Origin: Flavobacteriaceae bacterium PS02338
GTDB taxonomy: Bacteria; Bacteroidota; Bacteroidia; Sphingobacteriales; Sphingobacteriaceae
Reading direction: 5' to 3'
Length of the DNA: 64,000 nt
Assembly (NCBI GenBank): GCA_029959615.1
Contig: JASCOD010000004.1
Location: 186,001 to 250,000 of the forward strand
Below the pieces are notes generated by a model that worked only from the letters and a program-made list of their open reading frames with translations, searched no databases and had not been told where the DNA came from. Below, piece by piece: positions 16,403 through 23,925 of this stretch. A program made the position numbers and the translations under genes. Position 1 is the stretch's first letter; each line of letters opens with the position of its first letter.

Positions 16403-16784
16403 TCAACCTAAAAAATCTATAAAAGTAGCTTATTGGGTATCAACTGGACTACTGGCTTTATTTATTCTGCCTGGTGTGTTTTTTATGAACAGCCCCGAAG
16501 CACAAGAAGGTACCAAGCACTTAGGCATTCCAACTTGGTTGGCTATGGAAATAGGTATCGGTCATTTTATCGGGGGACTAATTTTAGTGCTTCCCTTTAT
16601 CGGCAAACGAATTAAAGAATGGGCGTATGTAGGCTGCGGAATTAAATATATTTCTGCAATTATTGGCCATTTAGCAGTTGATGGCCTAGTAGCAATGTCT
16701 TTTGCTCCCTTGGTCGTATTTGGCTTGTTGCTCATTTCTTATCTCACTTATCATCAATTACAAAAACTAAAAACCAATGGCTAA
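16383..16784 (+). CDS. DoxX-like inner membrane protein
   Basis: 133 residues with four predicted membrane helices: VAYWVSTGLLALFILPGVFFM, LAMEIGIGHFIGGLILVL, YVGCGIKYISAIIGHLAV and APLVVFGLLLISYLTY, with GI...TWLAMEIGIGHFI resembling DoxX-like proteins. It overlaps both neighbours (20 nt at its start, 8 nt at its end), so translation is likely coupled with the two VOC proteins. DoxX relatives take part in thiol or quinone redox stress in some bacteria; the role here is not shown. Confidence 0.8.
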   Translation: MEKPLNNQPKKSIKVAYWVSTGLLALFILPGVFFMNSPEAQEGTKHLGIPTWLAMEIGIGHFIGGLILVLPFIGKRIKEWAYVGCGIKYISAIIGHLAVDGLVAMSFAPLVVFGLLLISYLTYHQLQKLKTNG

Positions 16785-17187
16785 GCAAATATTCATAAAT
16801 ATCCCAGTTAAGGATTTAAACGTAGCAATAGAATTTTATACAAAATTAGGTTTCACTTTTAACCAGCAATTTACAGACGAAAATGCAACATGTATGATCA
16901 TTTCAGAGAACATCATGGTCATGTTGCTTAGAGAGGAGTTCTTCAAAAAGTTTACTCCTAAGCCAATTGCCAATGCCAAAGAAAGTACAGAAGTACTGAT
17001 CTGTATTTCTGCTGAGAGTAGGGAAGAAGTGGATCAGTATGTAAACTTGGCAATAGCAGCTGGAGGAAAAGCATTGATGCCTAAACAAGATCATGGCTGG
17101 ATGTACGGACACGGTTTCGAGGATTTAGATGGCCACATGTGGGAAATCAGTTATATGGACATGAGTGCCTTGCCCGAAAATCCATAG
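16777..17187 (+). CDS. VOC family protein (glyoxalase/bleomycin-resistance type)
   Basis: 136 residues: MAKQIFINIPVKDLNVAIEF then YTKLGF, NIMVMLLREEFFKKFTPKP, STEVLICISAESREEVDQYV and the C-terminal HGWMYGHGFEDLDGHMWEISYMD. This is the standard two-module VOC pattern with the glyoxalase-like GHMWE end, where the Glu usually binds metal. It starts inside the DoxX gene end, so it is the last member of the VOC-DoxX-VOC unit. Substrate unknown. Confidence 0.88.
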   Translation: MAKQIFINIPVKDLNVAIEFYTKLGFTFNQQFTDENATCMIISENIMVMLLREEFFKKFTPKPIANAKESTEVLICISAESREEVDQYVNLAIAAGGKALMPKQDHGWMYGHGFEDLDGHMWEISYMDMSALPENP

Positions 17188-17294
17188 TCAGAGGAAGTTC
17201 AAGTTATTTTCGAGTGAAATGCCAAAAACAACCCCAAAGTAACTGGTGTTTCATTCGAAATGACTAATTTTATGTAAACCATCTTTAAAAGAAT

Positions 17295-17597
17295 ATGGTC
17301 GAGATATTTAGAACTAATGTTAATAGCCATCTTTTAGCACAGCGAATTATCGATGAAATTAATTCGGTTTACAACGATGCCGACGTTAGTTTCGATTTGG
17401 AAGACTGCGATCATATTCTTAGGGTTTGTGTTAATGAAGAACCCGAAAAAGTAAAAGCAACTGTTATTAGTTTATTTAATTCTGTCGGTTGTTTGGCGAT
17501 CGCTTTAGATGATGAGTGCGTAGGATTGGCGCAGGAAAATACCCCACCATATTTTTATGATAAAGTTAGAATTAATACGTTTTTAGGCTTTTTTTAG
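17295..17597 (+). CDS. Small protein of unknown function, ferredoxin-like pattern
   Basis: 100 residues, not recognised. The order strand (MVEIFRTNV), helix (HLLAQRIIDEINSVY), two strands (DVSFDLEDC, HILRVCV), helix (PEKVKATVISLFNSVG), strand (CLAIAL) is that of a betaalphabetabetaalphabeta fold, as in HMA domains, but the CxxC metal loop is missing. Similar orphan proteins are frequent in Sphingobacteriaceae as far as I recall. Coding is supported by codon pattern and by the clean start 14 nt after an AT-rich leader. No operon partner. Confidence 0.6.
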   Translation: MVEIFRTNVNSHLLAQRIIDEINSVYNDADVSFDLEDCDHILRVCVNEEPEKVKATVISLFNSVGCLAIALDDECVGLAQENTPPYFYDKVRINTFLGFF

Positions 17598-17670
17598 CGC
17601 TTAAATTTCAATTTTCTAAAACTTTTTACTCTTAAAATCCTTAACTTTATAAAGATTAAACAATAAGATT

Positions 17671-18105
17671 ATGTTAAGGAAAACTTCATTATTCATAGTA
17701 CTTTTTATACTTTCTGTACAGGTATTTGCACAAAAAAAAGATGACATTCTGGGTAAATGGTTAAACCCATCGGGCGAAGGTCAAATAGAAATTTATAAAC
17801 GTGGCGATAAATATTTTGGCAAGTTGGCCTGGATAAAGGAGCCTAACGATGAAAAAGGAAAACCTAGAACCGATGAGAAAAATCCAACAGAAAGCTTACG
17901 CACTAAGCCCCTTCTTAATTTAGAAATTCTTAAGAATTTTGTTTTTGATGATGGTAAATGGATAGATGGGACTATTTACGATCCCAAATCTGGGAAAACA
18001 TATAGTTGTAAACTAACACTGAAAGATGCCAATCAATTGAGTGTTCGCGGATTTATAGGTGTTTCTTTAATTGGTAGAACGGAAGTGTTTAAACGCGTTA
18101 AGTAG
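17671..18105 (+). CDS. DUF2147 secreted protein
   Basis: 144 residues with a signal peptide (MLRKTSLFIVLFILSVQVFA, then QKK). The mature part has the DUF2147 hallmarks: DDILGKWLNPSGEGQIEIYK at the start, KYFGKLAWIKEPNDEKGKPR, then GTIYDPKSGKTYSCKLTL and LSVRGFIGVSLIGRTEVFKRV at the end. It is a lipocalin-like small barrel exported to the periplasm or cell surface; no enzyme activity is assigned. The BNR-repeat gene follows 11 nt later, so they are probably cotranscribed. Confidence 0.88.
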   Translation: MLRKTSLFIVLFILSVQVFAQKKDDILGKWLNPSGEGQIEIYKRGDKYFGKLAWIKEPNDEKGKPRTDEKNPTESLRTKPLLNLEILKNFVFDDGKWIDGTIYDPKSGKTYSCKLTLKDANQLSVRGFIGVSLIGRTEVFKRVK

Positions 18106-18116
18106 TTGGTTTAATT

Positions 18117-19139
18117 ATGCTTAAACTACTTATTTGGATCTCTTTGTTTTTTGCTATGGCCTCAAATGCATTCGCTCAAGATTATGAGTTAGTGCCATTA
18201 GTTACAGATGCAAAAACAAGTATGAGAGGCTTGTCTATAGTAGATAAAGAGGTAATTTGGATAAGTGGAAGCAAGGGTTATGTTGGTAAATCTGTTAATG
18301 GCGGTAAAACTTGGGAATGGATGCAGCCTAAAGGTTACGAAACACTAGATTTTAGAGATATCCACGCCTTTGACCGTCAAAAAGCAATTATAGTAAATGC
18401 TGGTTCACCTGCCTACATATTGTCTACAATTGATGGTGGGAAAACTTGGCGAGAAAACTATAAAAATACAGATAGTGCCATATTCCTTGATGGTATGGAT
18501 TTTTGGGATGCGCAAAATGGAATGGTTTTCGGTGACCCTATTAACCATCAAATGCAATTGCTTAAAACGGAAGATGGTGGTTTAACTTGGAAGAACATAT
18601 CTGATAAGCTAACCAAACCAATGCAGGTGGGCGAAGCGGGGTTTGCGGCAAGCGGTTCGAGCATCAAAACTGCAGCTAACGGAAAGGTTTGGATTGCTAC
18701 CGGTGGTGCTGTCTCTAAAATATACTACTCGTCCAATTACGGCCACATATGGAAAATTTTTAAATGTCCAATTATACAAGGAGAAAGTAGTACAGGGGTA
18801 TTTTCTGTAGATTTCTTCGATTCTAAAAACGGAATAGTTGTAGGTGGTAATTATCTAAAAGATAAAGACAATACCAATAACGTTTTATACACGAAAAATG
18901 GTGGTAAAACCTGGCGTAAATCAAAAGTGCAGGTTTTAGGCTATCGTTCTGGCGTAACGTACGTAACCAAATATTTCTGTGTAGCTACAGGTACATCGGG
19001 TACCGATATCTCGACAGACGGGGGCAATAATTGGACAAATATATCTCCCTTAAGTTTCAATGCAGTTAGTGCTGCAGATCAATTAATTTTATTGGTTGGC
19101 GGCAAAGGACAAATTTACAGGCTCGATACACACCTTTAA
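18117..19139 (+). CDS. BNR/Ycf48-like beta-propeller, secreted
   Basis: 340 residues with a signal peptide ending near FAQD. The body is a beta-propeller with repeated sialidase-type Asp-box motifs (SVNGGKTWEWMQ, TIDGGKTWRENY, TEDGGLTWKNIS, KNGGKTWRKSKV, STDGGNNWTNIS), spaced by about 45-70 residues. This resembles oxidoreductase-like or photosystem II stability factor (Ycf48)-type propellers found widely in Bacteroidota. Sialidase catalytic residues are not visible. It is likely a secreted scaffold. A 12-bp hairpin follows the stop. Confidence 0.8.
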   Translation: MLKLLIWISLFFAMASNAFAQDYELVPLVTDAKTSMRGLSIVDKEVIWISGSKGYVGKSVNGGKTWEWMQPKGYETLDFRDIHAFDRQKAIIVNAGSPAYILSTIDGGKTWRENYKNTDSAIFLDGMDFWDAQNGMVFGDPINHQMQLLKTEDGGLTWKNISDKLTKPMQVGEAGFAASGSSIKTAANGKVWIATGGAVSKIYYSSNYGHIWKIFKCPIIQGESSTGVFSVDFFDSKNGIVVGGNYLKDKDNTNNVLYTKNGGKTWRKSKVQVLGYRSGVTYVTKYFCVATGTSGTDISTDGGNNWTNISPLSFNAVSAADQLILLVGGKGQIYRLDTHL

Positions 19140-19140
19140 T

Positions 19141-19167
19141 TTTATTTCCACATTGTGTGGAAATAAA
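19141..19167. terminator. Perfect 12-bp hairpin after the BNR gene
   Basis: TTTATTTCCACA, loop TTG, and its exact complement, beginning just after the stop codon. There is no T-run after it on the plus strand, so termination is possible but unproven. Confidence 0.5.
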
Positions 19168-19296
19168 TACTCCTAAAAGGGGTATTAAAGTTATATTTGT
19201 GTATAGCCGTAGTCATGTTTAGCCGTAGAAGTGCTAAACGGGGCTATTCCTATAAGTGGTAAGAAAATTGCAGCGTACACAATAAAAGGAGTAGAG

Positions 19297-19671
19297 ATGT
19301 CGAAAATATTAATTGCTGAGGATGAAGTTCTGATGCTTAAAGCTTTAGAATTTAAGTTAAAGAAAGATGGTTATCAAGTCGATGTTGCTTCTGACGGTAG
19401 ACAGGCTATGGATAAGGTTAGAGAAAATACGTACGATCTCATACTTACCGATATCATGATGCCATTTGTAGGGGGCATGGAAATATTGAGTTACATTAAA
19501 AATGATCCAATAAAGAATGCTACTCCTGTGTTGTTAATTTCTGCTGTAGGATTAGAAAATATAGTTCTGGAAGGCTTTCGCTTAGGTGCAGACGATTTTA
19601 TTTACAAGCCTTTTAACTTAAATGAACTTTCCGTTAGGATAAAAAGATATATCAAGCAGAACGTTTTTTAG
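19297..19671 (+). CDS. Single-domain response regulator (receiver)
   Basis: 124 residues. The start at 19297 (MSKILIAEDEVLML) has a strong ribosome site (AAAGGAGTAG) and opens on the first receiver strand; an upstream start would add 22 unrelated residues. Receiver landmarks: acidic pair D9-E10, phosphoacceptor D52 (LILTDIMMP), S82 and K104 (YKPF). No output domain follows, so it acts through partners, as CheY-like proteins do. It is the first gene of a compact operon with a HEAT protein and a GT2 enzyme, suggesting phospho-control of polysaccharide synthesis. No histidine kinase lies in the window. Confidence 0.92.
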   Translation: MSKILIAEDEVLMLKALEFKLKKDGYQVDVASDGRQAMDKVRENTYDLILTDIMMPFVGGMEILSYIKNDPIKNATPVLLISAVGLENIVLEGFRLGADDFIYKPFNLNELSVRIKRYIKQNVF

Positions 19672-19689
19672 TTGACGATTAGCTGGGAA

Positions 19690-20835
19690 ATGAATTTTTT
19701 CGAGACTTTTTTTGACTATATCAAGGAAACATACACCGAAAGGCTACTGTATTTTCCATCCAACATTAGGGTTTCACTGTTGATTATTCTCTTCTGTGTG
19801 GTAGCCACATTAGAGCTGTATCTGTATATGGCTTTTCGCCGCTTGAGGCAGGCTAATGAAAAACTTAAATTCGAGAAATGGCAAGAATACATCAGTAATA
19901 TGCTGGCTAATCTGATCATTTTTGATGAAAGCGATAAAACCGAAGATATTGTGGGGCATTTTTATCCCAAAATGAAAAAGTTGCCATTGCGCAATCCCAT
20001 TGTTAATAAGTTGCTTATTAGCGAGATGTTGGTGTATCATAAAAACTTTACTGGCAAAATAGAGGAGGTGTTATCCATATTGTATCGTAAGTTAGGTTTA
20101 GATCAAAAATCTAAGCAAAAGATCAATAACAGGAACTGGGAAATTAAGATTGAGGGTATTCGTGAGGCTTCTGAAATGGGCATCTCTGAAATCGCTAGTG
20201 AAATTATCAAATATACAGATGATGAGAATGCGCTTTTACGTATGGAAGCACAGGCGGCTTACATCAAGCTTTCTGAAAATGATCCTTTCCACTTTCTAGA
20301 TAGGGCCCAAGAACGCATCCTAGATTGGCACCAGGTAGTTTTGTTTGAAATCATTACTAAAAATAAAAAACTAAGCATCCCTTCTTTTTCTAAATGGCTA
20401 CACTCGCCCAATGATACAGTTGTATTGCTTTGCTTAAAATTGGTAGAGCATTTTATGCAGTTTGATGCCGCAGAGGAGGTAGAGCGACTGTTAAAACATC
20501 ATAACTCACGTATTGTCAAAAAATCGGTTGAGATCATTGGTAAATTGGAGCTGTCTGATGCGGAAGAGCATATGTTTGAAGTCTATTTCGATCAACCCGA
20601 AGAAATTAAACTAGAGATTTTAAACGCTCTGGGTAAAATCTCTTCAGGTAACTATAACGATTTTTTATCGTCTAGAATATATTCTAACCATATTAGGATC
20701 AAAAGGGAAGCTCTTTATGCCATTAAAAGAGATCCGGAGAAAGGTGAATCTAGGCTTCGCGAACTTTATCACCAAACTACTTTAGAAAATCAGGCACTTA
20801 TTGGGCACGTTTTAGATAACCGAATTAAATCGTAA
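19690..20835 (+). CDS. Membrane-anchored HEAT-repeat protein
   Basis: 381 residues from the ATG at 19690; a TTG at 19672, right after the receiver stop, is an alternative. One membrane helix (VSLLIILFCVVATLELYLYM) near residue 25-45 is followed by a charged linker (RRLRQANEKLKFEKW) and then helical repeats of about 30 residues, for example EIASEIIKYTDDENALLRMEAQAAYIKL, and DTVVLLCLKLVEHF, AEEVERLLKHHNSRIVKKSVEIIGKLE, EEIKLEILNALGKIS. This is a cytosolic HEAT scaffold. Its stop overlaps the GT2 start by 1 nt, so it likely binds the receiver and/or the synthase. Confidence 0.8.
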   Translation: MNFFETFFDYIKETYTERLLYFPSNIRVSLLIILFCVVATLELYLYMAFRRLRQANEKLKFEKWQEYISNMLANLIIFDESDKTEDIVGHFYPKMKKLPLRNPIVNKLLISEMLVYHKNFTGKIEEVLSILYRKLGLDQKSKQKINNRNWEIKIEGIREASEMGISEIASEIIKYTDDENALLRMEAQAAYIKLSENDPFHFLDRAQERILDWHQVVLFEIITKNKKLSIPSFSKWLHSPNDTVVLLCLKLVEHFMQFDAAEEVERLLKHHNSRIVKKSVEIIGKLELSDAEEHMFEVYFDQPEEIKLEILNALGKISSGNYNDFLSSRIYSNHIRIKREALYAIKRDPEKGESRLRELYHQTTLENQALIGHVLDNRIKS

Positions 20836-22283
20836 TGAGAGATTTTTTAGTCACTTTCGAGACTTTTTTTAATAATGCGATATTTTACTACGCATTGTTT
20901 GTAATGGGCTCTTATGTGTTGCTTACCTTGCTTTCGGCGATAGAAATGAGCGGTTATATGAAAAAAAACAGCTATGTGAACTATCGTGAAATATTAGTTT
21001 CACCTTTAGCTCCATCTGTTTCTATCCTGGCACCAGCATTTAACGAAGAAGCTACGATTATAGAGAATATCCGTTCTTTACTTTCGCTGCATTATGGTAA
21101 TTACGAAGTGATCATTATTAACGATGGAAGTAAAGACAGTACTTTTCAACGCATGTTTGATTATTATCAGCTAGAGCAAGTGAATTTCTCGGTAGATTAC
21201 CAGATCAAATGCAATGAAATACGTGGAGTTTACAAATCTAAACTTCCATCATTCTCTAAACTAACCGTGGTAGATAAGGTTAACGGGGGGAAATCAGATG
21301 CGCTAAACGCGGGAATTAATGTTTCGGCGAAAGACCTGATTTTATGTATAGATGTAGATTGTATTGTACAGGAAGATGCGATTTTGAAACTGGCCAAGCC
21401 ATATCTAGAAGAAAAATATCAAGTAATTGCTACCGGTGGCGTGGTACGTATAGCTAATTCATGTAGGGTAGAAGATGGCAAGCTGATAGAAGTGAACATG
21501 CCGAGAAATTTGTTGCCCCGTTTTCAGGTGCTTGAGTACATTAGGGCATTTTTGATGGGACGAATGGCTTGGAGTAGGCTCAATGGACTTTTGATTATTT
21601 CGGGAGCTATGGGGCTTTTTGATAAGAATGTGGTGATCAAGGTGGGCGGATATGATCAAAACACAGTTGGTGAAGATATGGAATTGGTGGTACGGATGAG
21701 GAGATATATGTACGAGCAGGACAGGAGGTTTAAGGTGGTTTATATTCCAGACCCATTGTGCTGGACCGAAGCACCTGCAGATCTAAAGATTTTGGGGCGT
21801 CAGCGTAACCGATGGACCAGAGGTACCATAGAAACACTTTGGATGCACAAAGATTTGTTCTTTAATCCGAGATATGGTGTTTTGGGAATGTTGAGCTACC
21901 CTTATTGGCTGTTTTTTGAATGGCTGGCACCAATTATAGAGTTTTTAGGCCTTAGCGTGTTTATATTATTGGCCTCATTGGGACATATCAATTGGGAATT
22001 CTCATTGATCCTTATTTCAATGGTTTATTTTTTTTCAGTGGCACTTTCAACGGTGGCAATTCTTTTCGAAGAAATGTCGTACCAGCAGTATACAAAAGGA
22101 AAGGACTTGGTAAAGCTACTTTTAGCATCGTTTTTAGAGCCTATATTGTATCACCCCTTAACTGTGTTTTGGGCAGTAAAAGGGAATATTCATAAATTTA
22201 GAGGTAAAAATAATTGGGGAGCTATGACGAGAAAGGGCTTCAAAGACCAGCATATTTCTACAGAAACCGAGCAAATGACATAA
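20835..22283 (+). CDS. Membrane glycosyltransferase, GT2 processive type
   Basis: 482 residues with one N-terminal and about four C-terminal membrane helices around a cytosolic GT-A domain. The processive GT2 motifs are in place: FNEEATI and IINDGSKDS, D173-x-D175 (IDVDCI), G279-E-D (GEDMELVVRM) and QRNRW at 323-327 followed by TRG. This layout is that of PgaC/hyaluronan-synthase-like enzymes that polymerise and export a glycan from UDP-sugars. It is translationally coupled to the HEAT gene (TAATG) and 3 nt from the next gene. The sugar used cannot be read from the sequence. Confidence 0.92.
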   Translation: MRDFLVTFETFFNNAIFYYALFVMGSYVLLTLLSAIEMSGYMKKNSYVNYREILVSPLAPSVSILAPAFNEEATIIENIRSLLSLHYGNYEVIIINDGSKDSTFQRMFDYYQLEQVNFSVDYQIKCNEIRGVYKSKLPSFSKLTVVDKVNGGKSDALNAGINVSAKDLILCIDVDCIVQEDAILKLAKPYLEEKYQVIATGGVVRIANSCRVEDGKLIEVNMPRNLLPRFQVLEYIRAFLMGRMAWSRLNGLLIISGAMGLFDKNVVIKVGGYDQNTVGEDMELVVRMRRYMYEQDRRFKVVYIPDPLCWTEAPADLKILGRQRNRWTRGTIETLWMHKDLFFNPRYGVLGMLSYPYWLFFEWLAPIIEFLGLSVFILLASLGHINWEFSLILISMVYFFSVALSTVAILFEEMSYQQYTKGKDLVKLLLASFLEPILYHPLTVFWAVKGNIHKFRGKNNWGAMTRKGFKDQHISTETEQMT

Positions 22284-22286
22284 ATT

Positions 22287-22997
22287 ATGGAGAATACTTT
22301 TTTCGAAGCACCAGAATATCCAATATGGGATCGCTTAAAAAGATGTGCTGTGCTGTTTGTAAAGCAGTCGGTATGTCTATTAGTGGTGATGCTATTTGTT
22401 AGGGTAGCAGAAATGGGTTTTGCCAGTTATCTGTTACATCCAAAAGAAAGTTTAATTGTACTGATTGTTGAGGGGATCATCTATACCTTAATTTACTTTC
22501 TGAAAGCCTTGCCTTTCTTGTTCGTTGTTTATACGGTTTTCTTCTTCTCTAATATTGATGCAAAGGTACTTAGGGTCTGTAATTTTATCCTTTTTGCTAT
22601 CTATATCCTTATAGAGCTTTTTTTGGCGAAATACTTTTTTGCCACCCAAACTTTATTGGGAGATGATGTTTTTACAGGTAATTCTACTTTTTTATCGAAA
22701 ATATTTTCTTTTAATCTCTATTGGTTGATAGCCATGATGATAACTTTGGTGGTGTTATGGTTTGCCATTCAGCGTTCCAAATTGATCACCTTTGTAGATA
22801 ATGTTTATGCACTTTCGATCCTAAGCGTGGGGCTGATTTTGCTTTTCTTTGGTGTGTCGGCACTTCCAAACGATGATGGTAGCGAGATTTTTAAGATCAA
22901 AGTTTCTAAATCAGCCTACCTATTCGACAGAACATATACTCATTGGTTTGATAAGGAGCCGAATGTAGATATCTACGATCAAAACTACTTCGATTAA
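22287..22997 (+). CDS. Five-helix membrane protein of the GT2 operon
   Basis: 236 residues with about five predicted membrane helices (from SVCLLVVMLFVRVAEMGF to ALSILSVGLILLFFGVSAL), then a soluble tail ending FDKEPNVDIYDQNYFD. It begins 3 nt after the GT2 stop. The helix set plus the tail is like the isolated N-terminal membrane half of LTA-synthase/sulfatase proteins, but the catalytic half is absent and there is no sulfatase gene next to it. A partner of the synthase (for example a PgaD-like role) is the working guess. Not assigned to a family. Confidence 0.6.
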   Translation: MENTFFEAPEYPIWDRLKRCAVLFVKQSVCLLVVMLFVRVAEMGFASYLLHPKESLIVLIVEGIIYTLIYFLKALPFLFVVYTVFFFSNIDAKVLRVCNFILFAIYILIELFLAKYFFATQTLLGDDVFTGNSTFLSKIFSFNLYWLIAMMITLVVLWFAIQRSKLITFVDNVYALSILSVGLILLFFGVSALPNDDGSEIFKIKVSKSAYLFDRTYTHWFDKEPNVDIYDQNYFD

Positions 22998-23139
22998 TAA
23001 TAGTTAGTGATAAGAGCATCGGTATTCGGAAGATCTGACTATTGGTTTTGTTATTACTAGTTCACTATTTTAGTGTATTATTTGGTATGGTGATCACACA
23101 AGTCCGCCTAACGCAAAATTATTGTTGGTGACAGCTTTT

Positions 23140-23439
23140 TTATCCATTCATCCTGTTGATTAAGTCCATTTGTTCATGTAAAATTCTAATTACTTCAATT
23201 TCATCAACCGTTATAATTTGATAGAATATGATGTGTTTTCCTGTTCTAAGTCCGAGCAAGTTTTGATTTATTCCTTCATATTCTTTTCCGAGTTCAGGGT
23301 TTTCTCCAATTTGTGTACAAGCAAATTTCAAACTTACATAATATTTGTCGGCTTGGGCTTCCGACCATTCTTCAAAAGTGTAAAACCAAATGTCATTCAA
23401 GTCGTCAATAGCTTCTTGCCTTAAAATAACTTTAGCCAT
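23140..23439 (-). CDS. parE: ParE/RelE-type toxin
   Basis: 99 residues: MAKVILRQEAIDDLNDIWFY, WSEAQADKYYVSLKFACTQIGENPELGKEY, LLGLRTGKHIIFYQI and DEIEVIRILHEQMDL, the usual ParE order ending in the RILH(E/Q)xMD signature. ParE toxins poison DNA gyrase; RelE-like relatives cleave mRNA, and the sequence alone slightly favours ParE. The ATG overlaps the antitoxin stop by 8 nt, so they are co-translated. Its 3' flank contains GCCTAACGC, part of a possible cassette-edge sequence. Confidence 0.9.
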   Translation of the reverse strand: MAKVILRQEAIDDLNDIWFYTFEEWSEAQADKYYVSLKFACTQIGENPELGKEYEGINQNLLGLRTGKHIIFYQIITVDEIEVIRILHEQMDLINRMNG

Positions 23440-23680
23440 TTTTTCTTTTTTCTGCTTTTAGTCGTTTTAAGTTTTCTTCAAAGTCAAAATTTTCAACTCG
23501 AGGGCTATCTAACCCTTTTTGAATTGCGGATCTTAAAGCTATAATTTTACTTTCTTCGTCTTCTAAAAGTCGAAGACCGGCACGAATAACTTCGCTCACA
23601 TTTTTATATCGTCCTGCCGAAACTTGGCTATTCACAAATTGGTCAAAATAGTTTCCAAGTGATATTGAAGTATTTTTCAT
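23432..23680 (-). CDS. parD: ParD-type antitoxin
   Basis: 82 residues from the ATG at 23680 (MKNTSISLGNYFDQFVNSQV). Ribbon-helix-helix start, then SAGRYKNVSEVIRAGLRLLEDEESKIIALRSAIQKGLDSP, the classical ParD core, and an acidic C-terminal arm (VENFDFEENLKRL) that wraps the toxin. An upstream in-frame start at 23710 (MVTLIKDFII) would break into the operator and is not favoured. Binds its own operator and neutralises the ParE encoded 8 nt into its stop. Confidence 0.9.
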   Translation of the reverse strand: MKNTSISLGNYFDQFVNSQVSAGRYKNVSEVIRAGLRLLEDEESKIIALRSAIQKGLDSPRVENFDFEENLKRLKAEKRKNG

Positions 23681-23703
23681 AATTATAAAGTCTTTTATCA
23701 AAG

Positions 23704-23720
23704 TTACCAAAATTTGGTAA
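23704..23720. promoter_or_regulatory. Perfect palindrome upstream of parD (probable operator)
   Basis: TTACCAAA-A-TTTGGTAA, 24 nt upstream of the parD start, with a further half-site (TTTTGGTA) at 23764. Ribbon-helix-helix antitoxins commonly repress at such inverted repeats. Direct sequence observation; binding is inferred. Confidence 0.55.
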
Positions 23721-23779
23721 TTCTGAATGATGTGAAAAGAATTTTTTAAGTATAGATTTTGAATTTTGGTACATCGTCG

Positions 23780-23925
23780 GTTCTATAACGGTTTGCAGAT
23801 TTGCTTATTGTGGGGCAATAGAAGCACGAATGTTCAGTTTTGTACAAAAGTTTAATAGAAGAACTGTCGTTGAATTCAGCACTAAACCAGAGGGGACCAA
23901 CTTTAGTAATATACCAGCTATTTTC
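23780..23925. repeat. 145-bp cassette-edge-like repeat (copy 2)
   Basis: Shares the 20-base block ATAACGGTTTGCAGATTTGC (23785-23804) with the element at 25308-25327, plus an aligned inner block (AAGTTTAATAGAAGAA...TTGAA) and a similar far end (AACTTTAGTAATATACC). It runs into the stop codon of the S41 gene and precedes parD. It lies on the 3' side of that gene, as copy 1 does for the next one. Confidence 0.7.
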
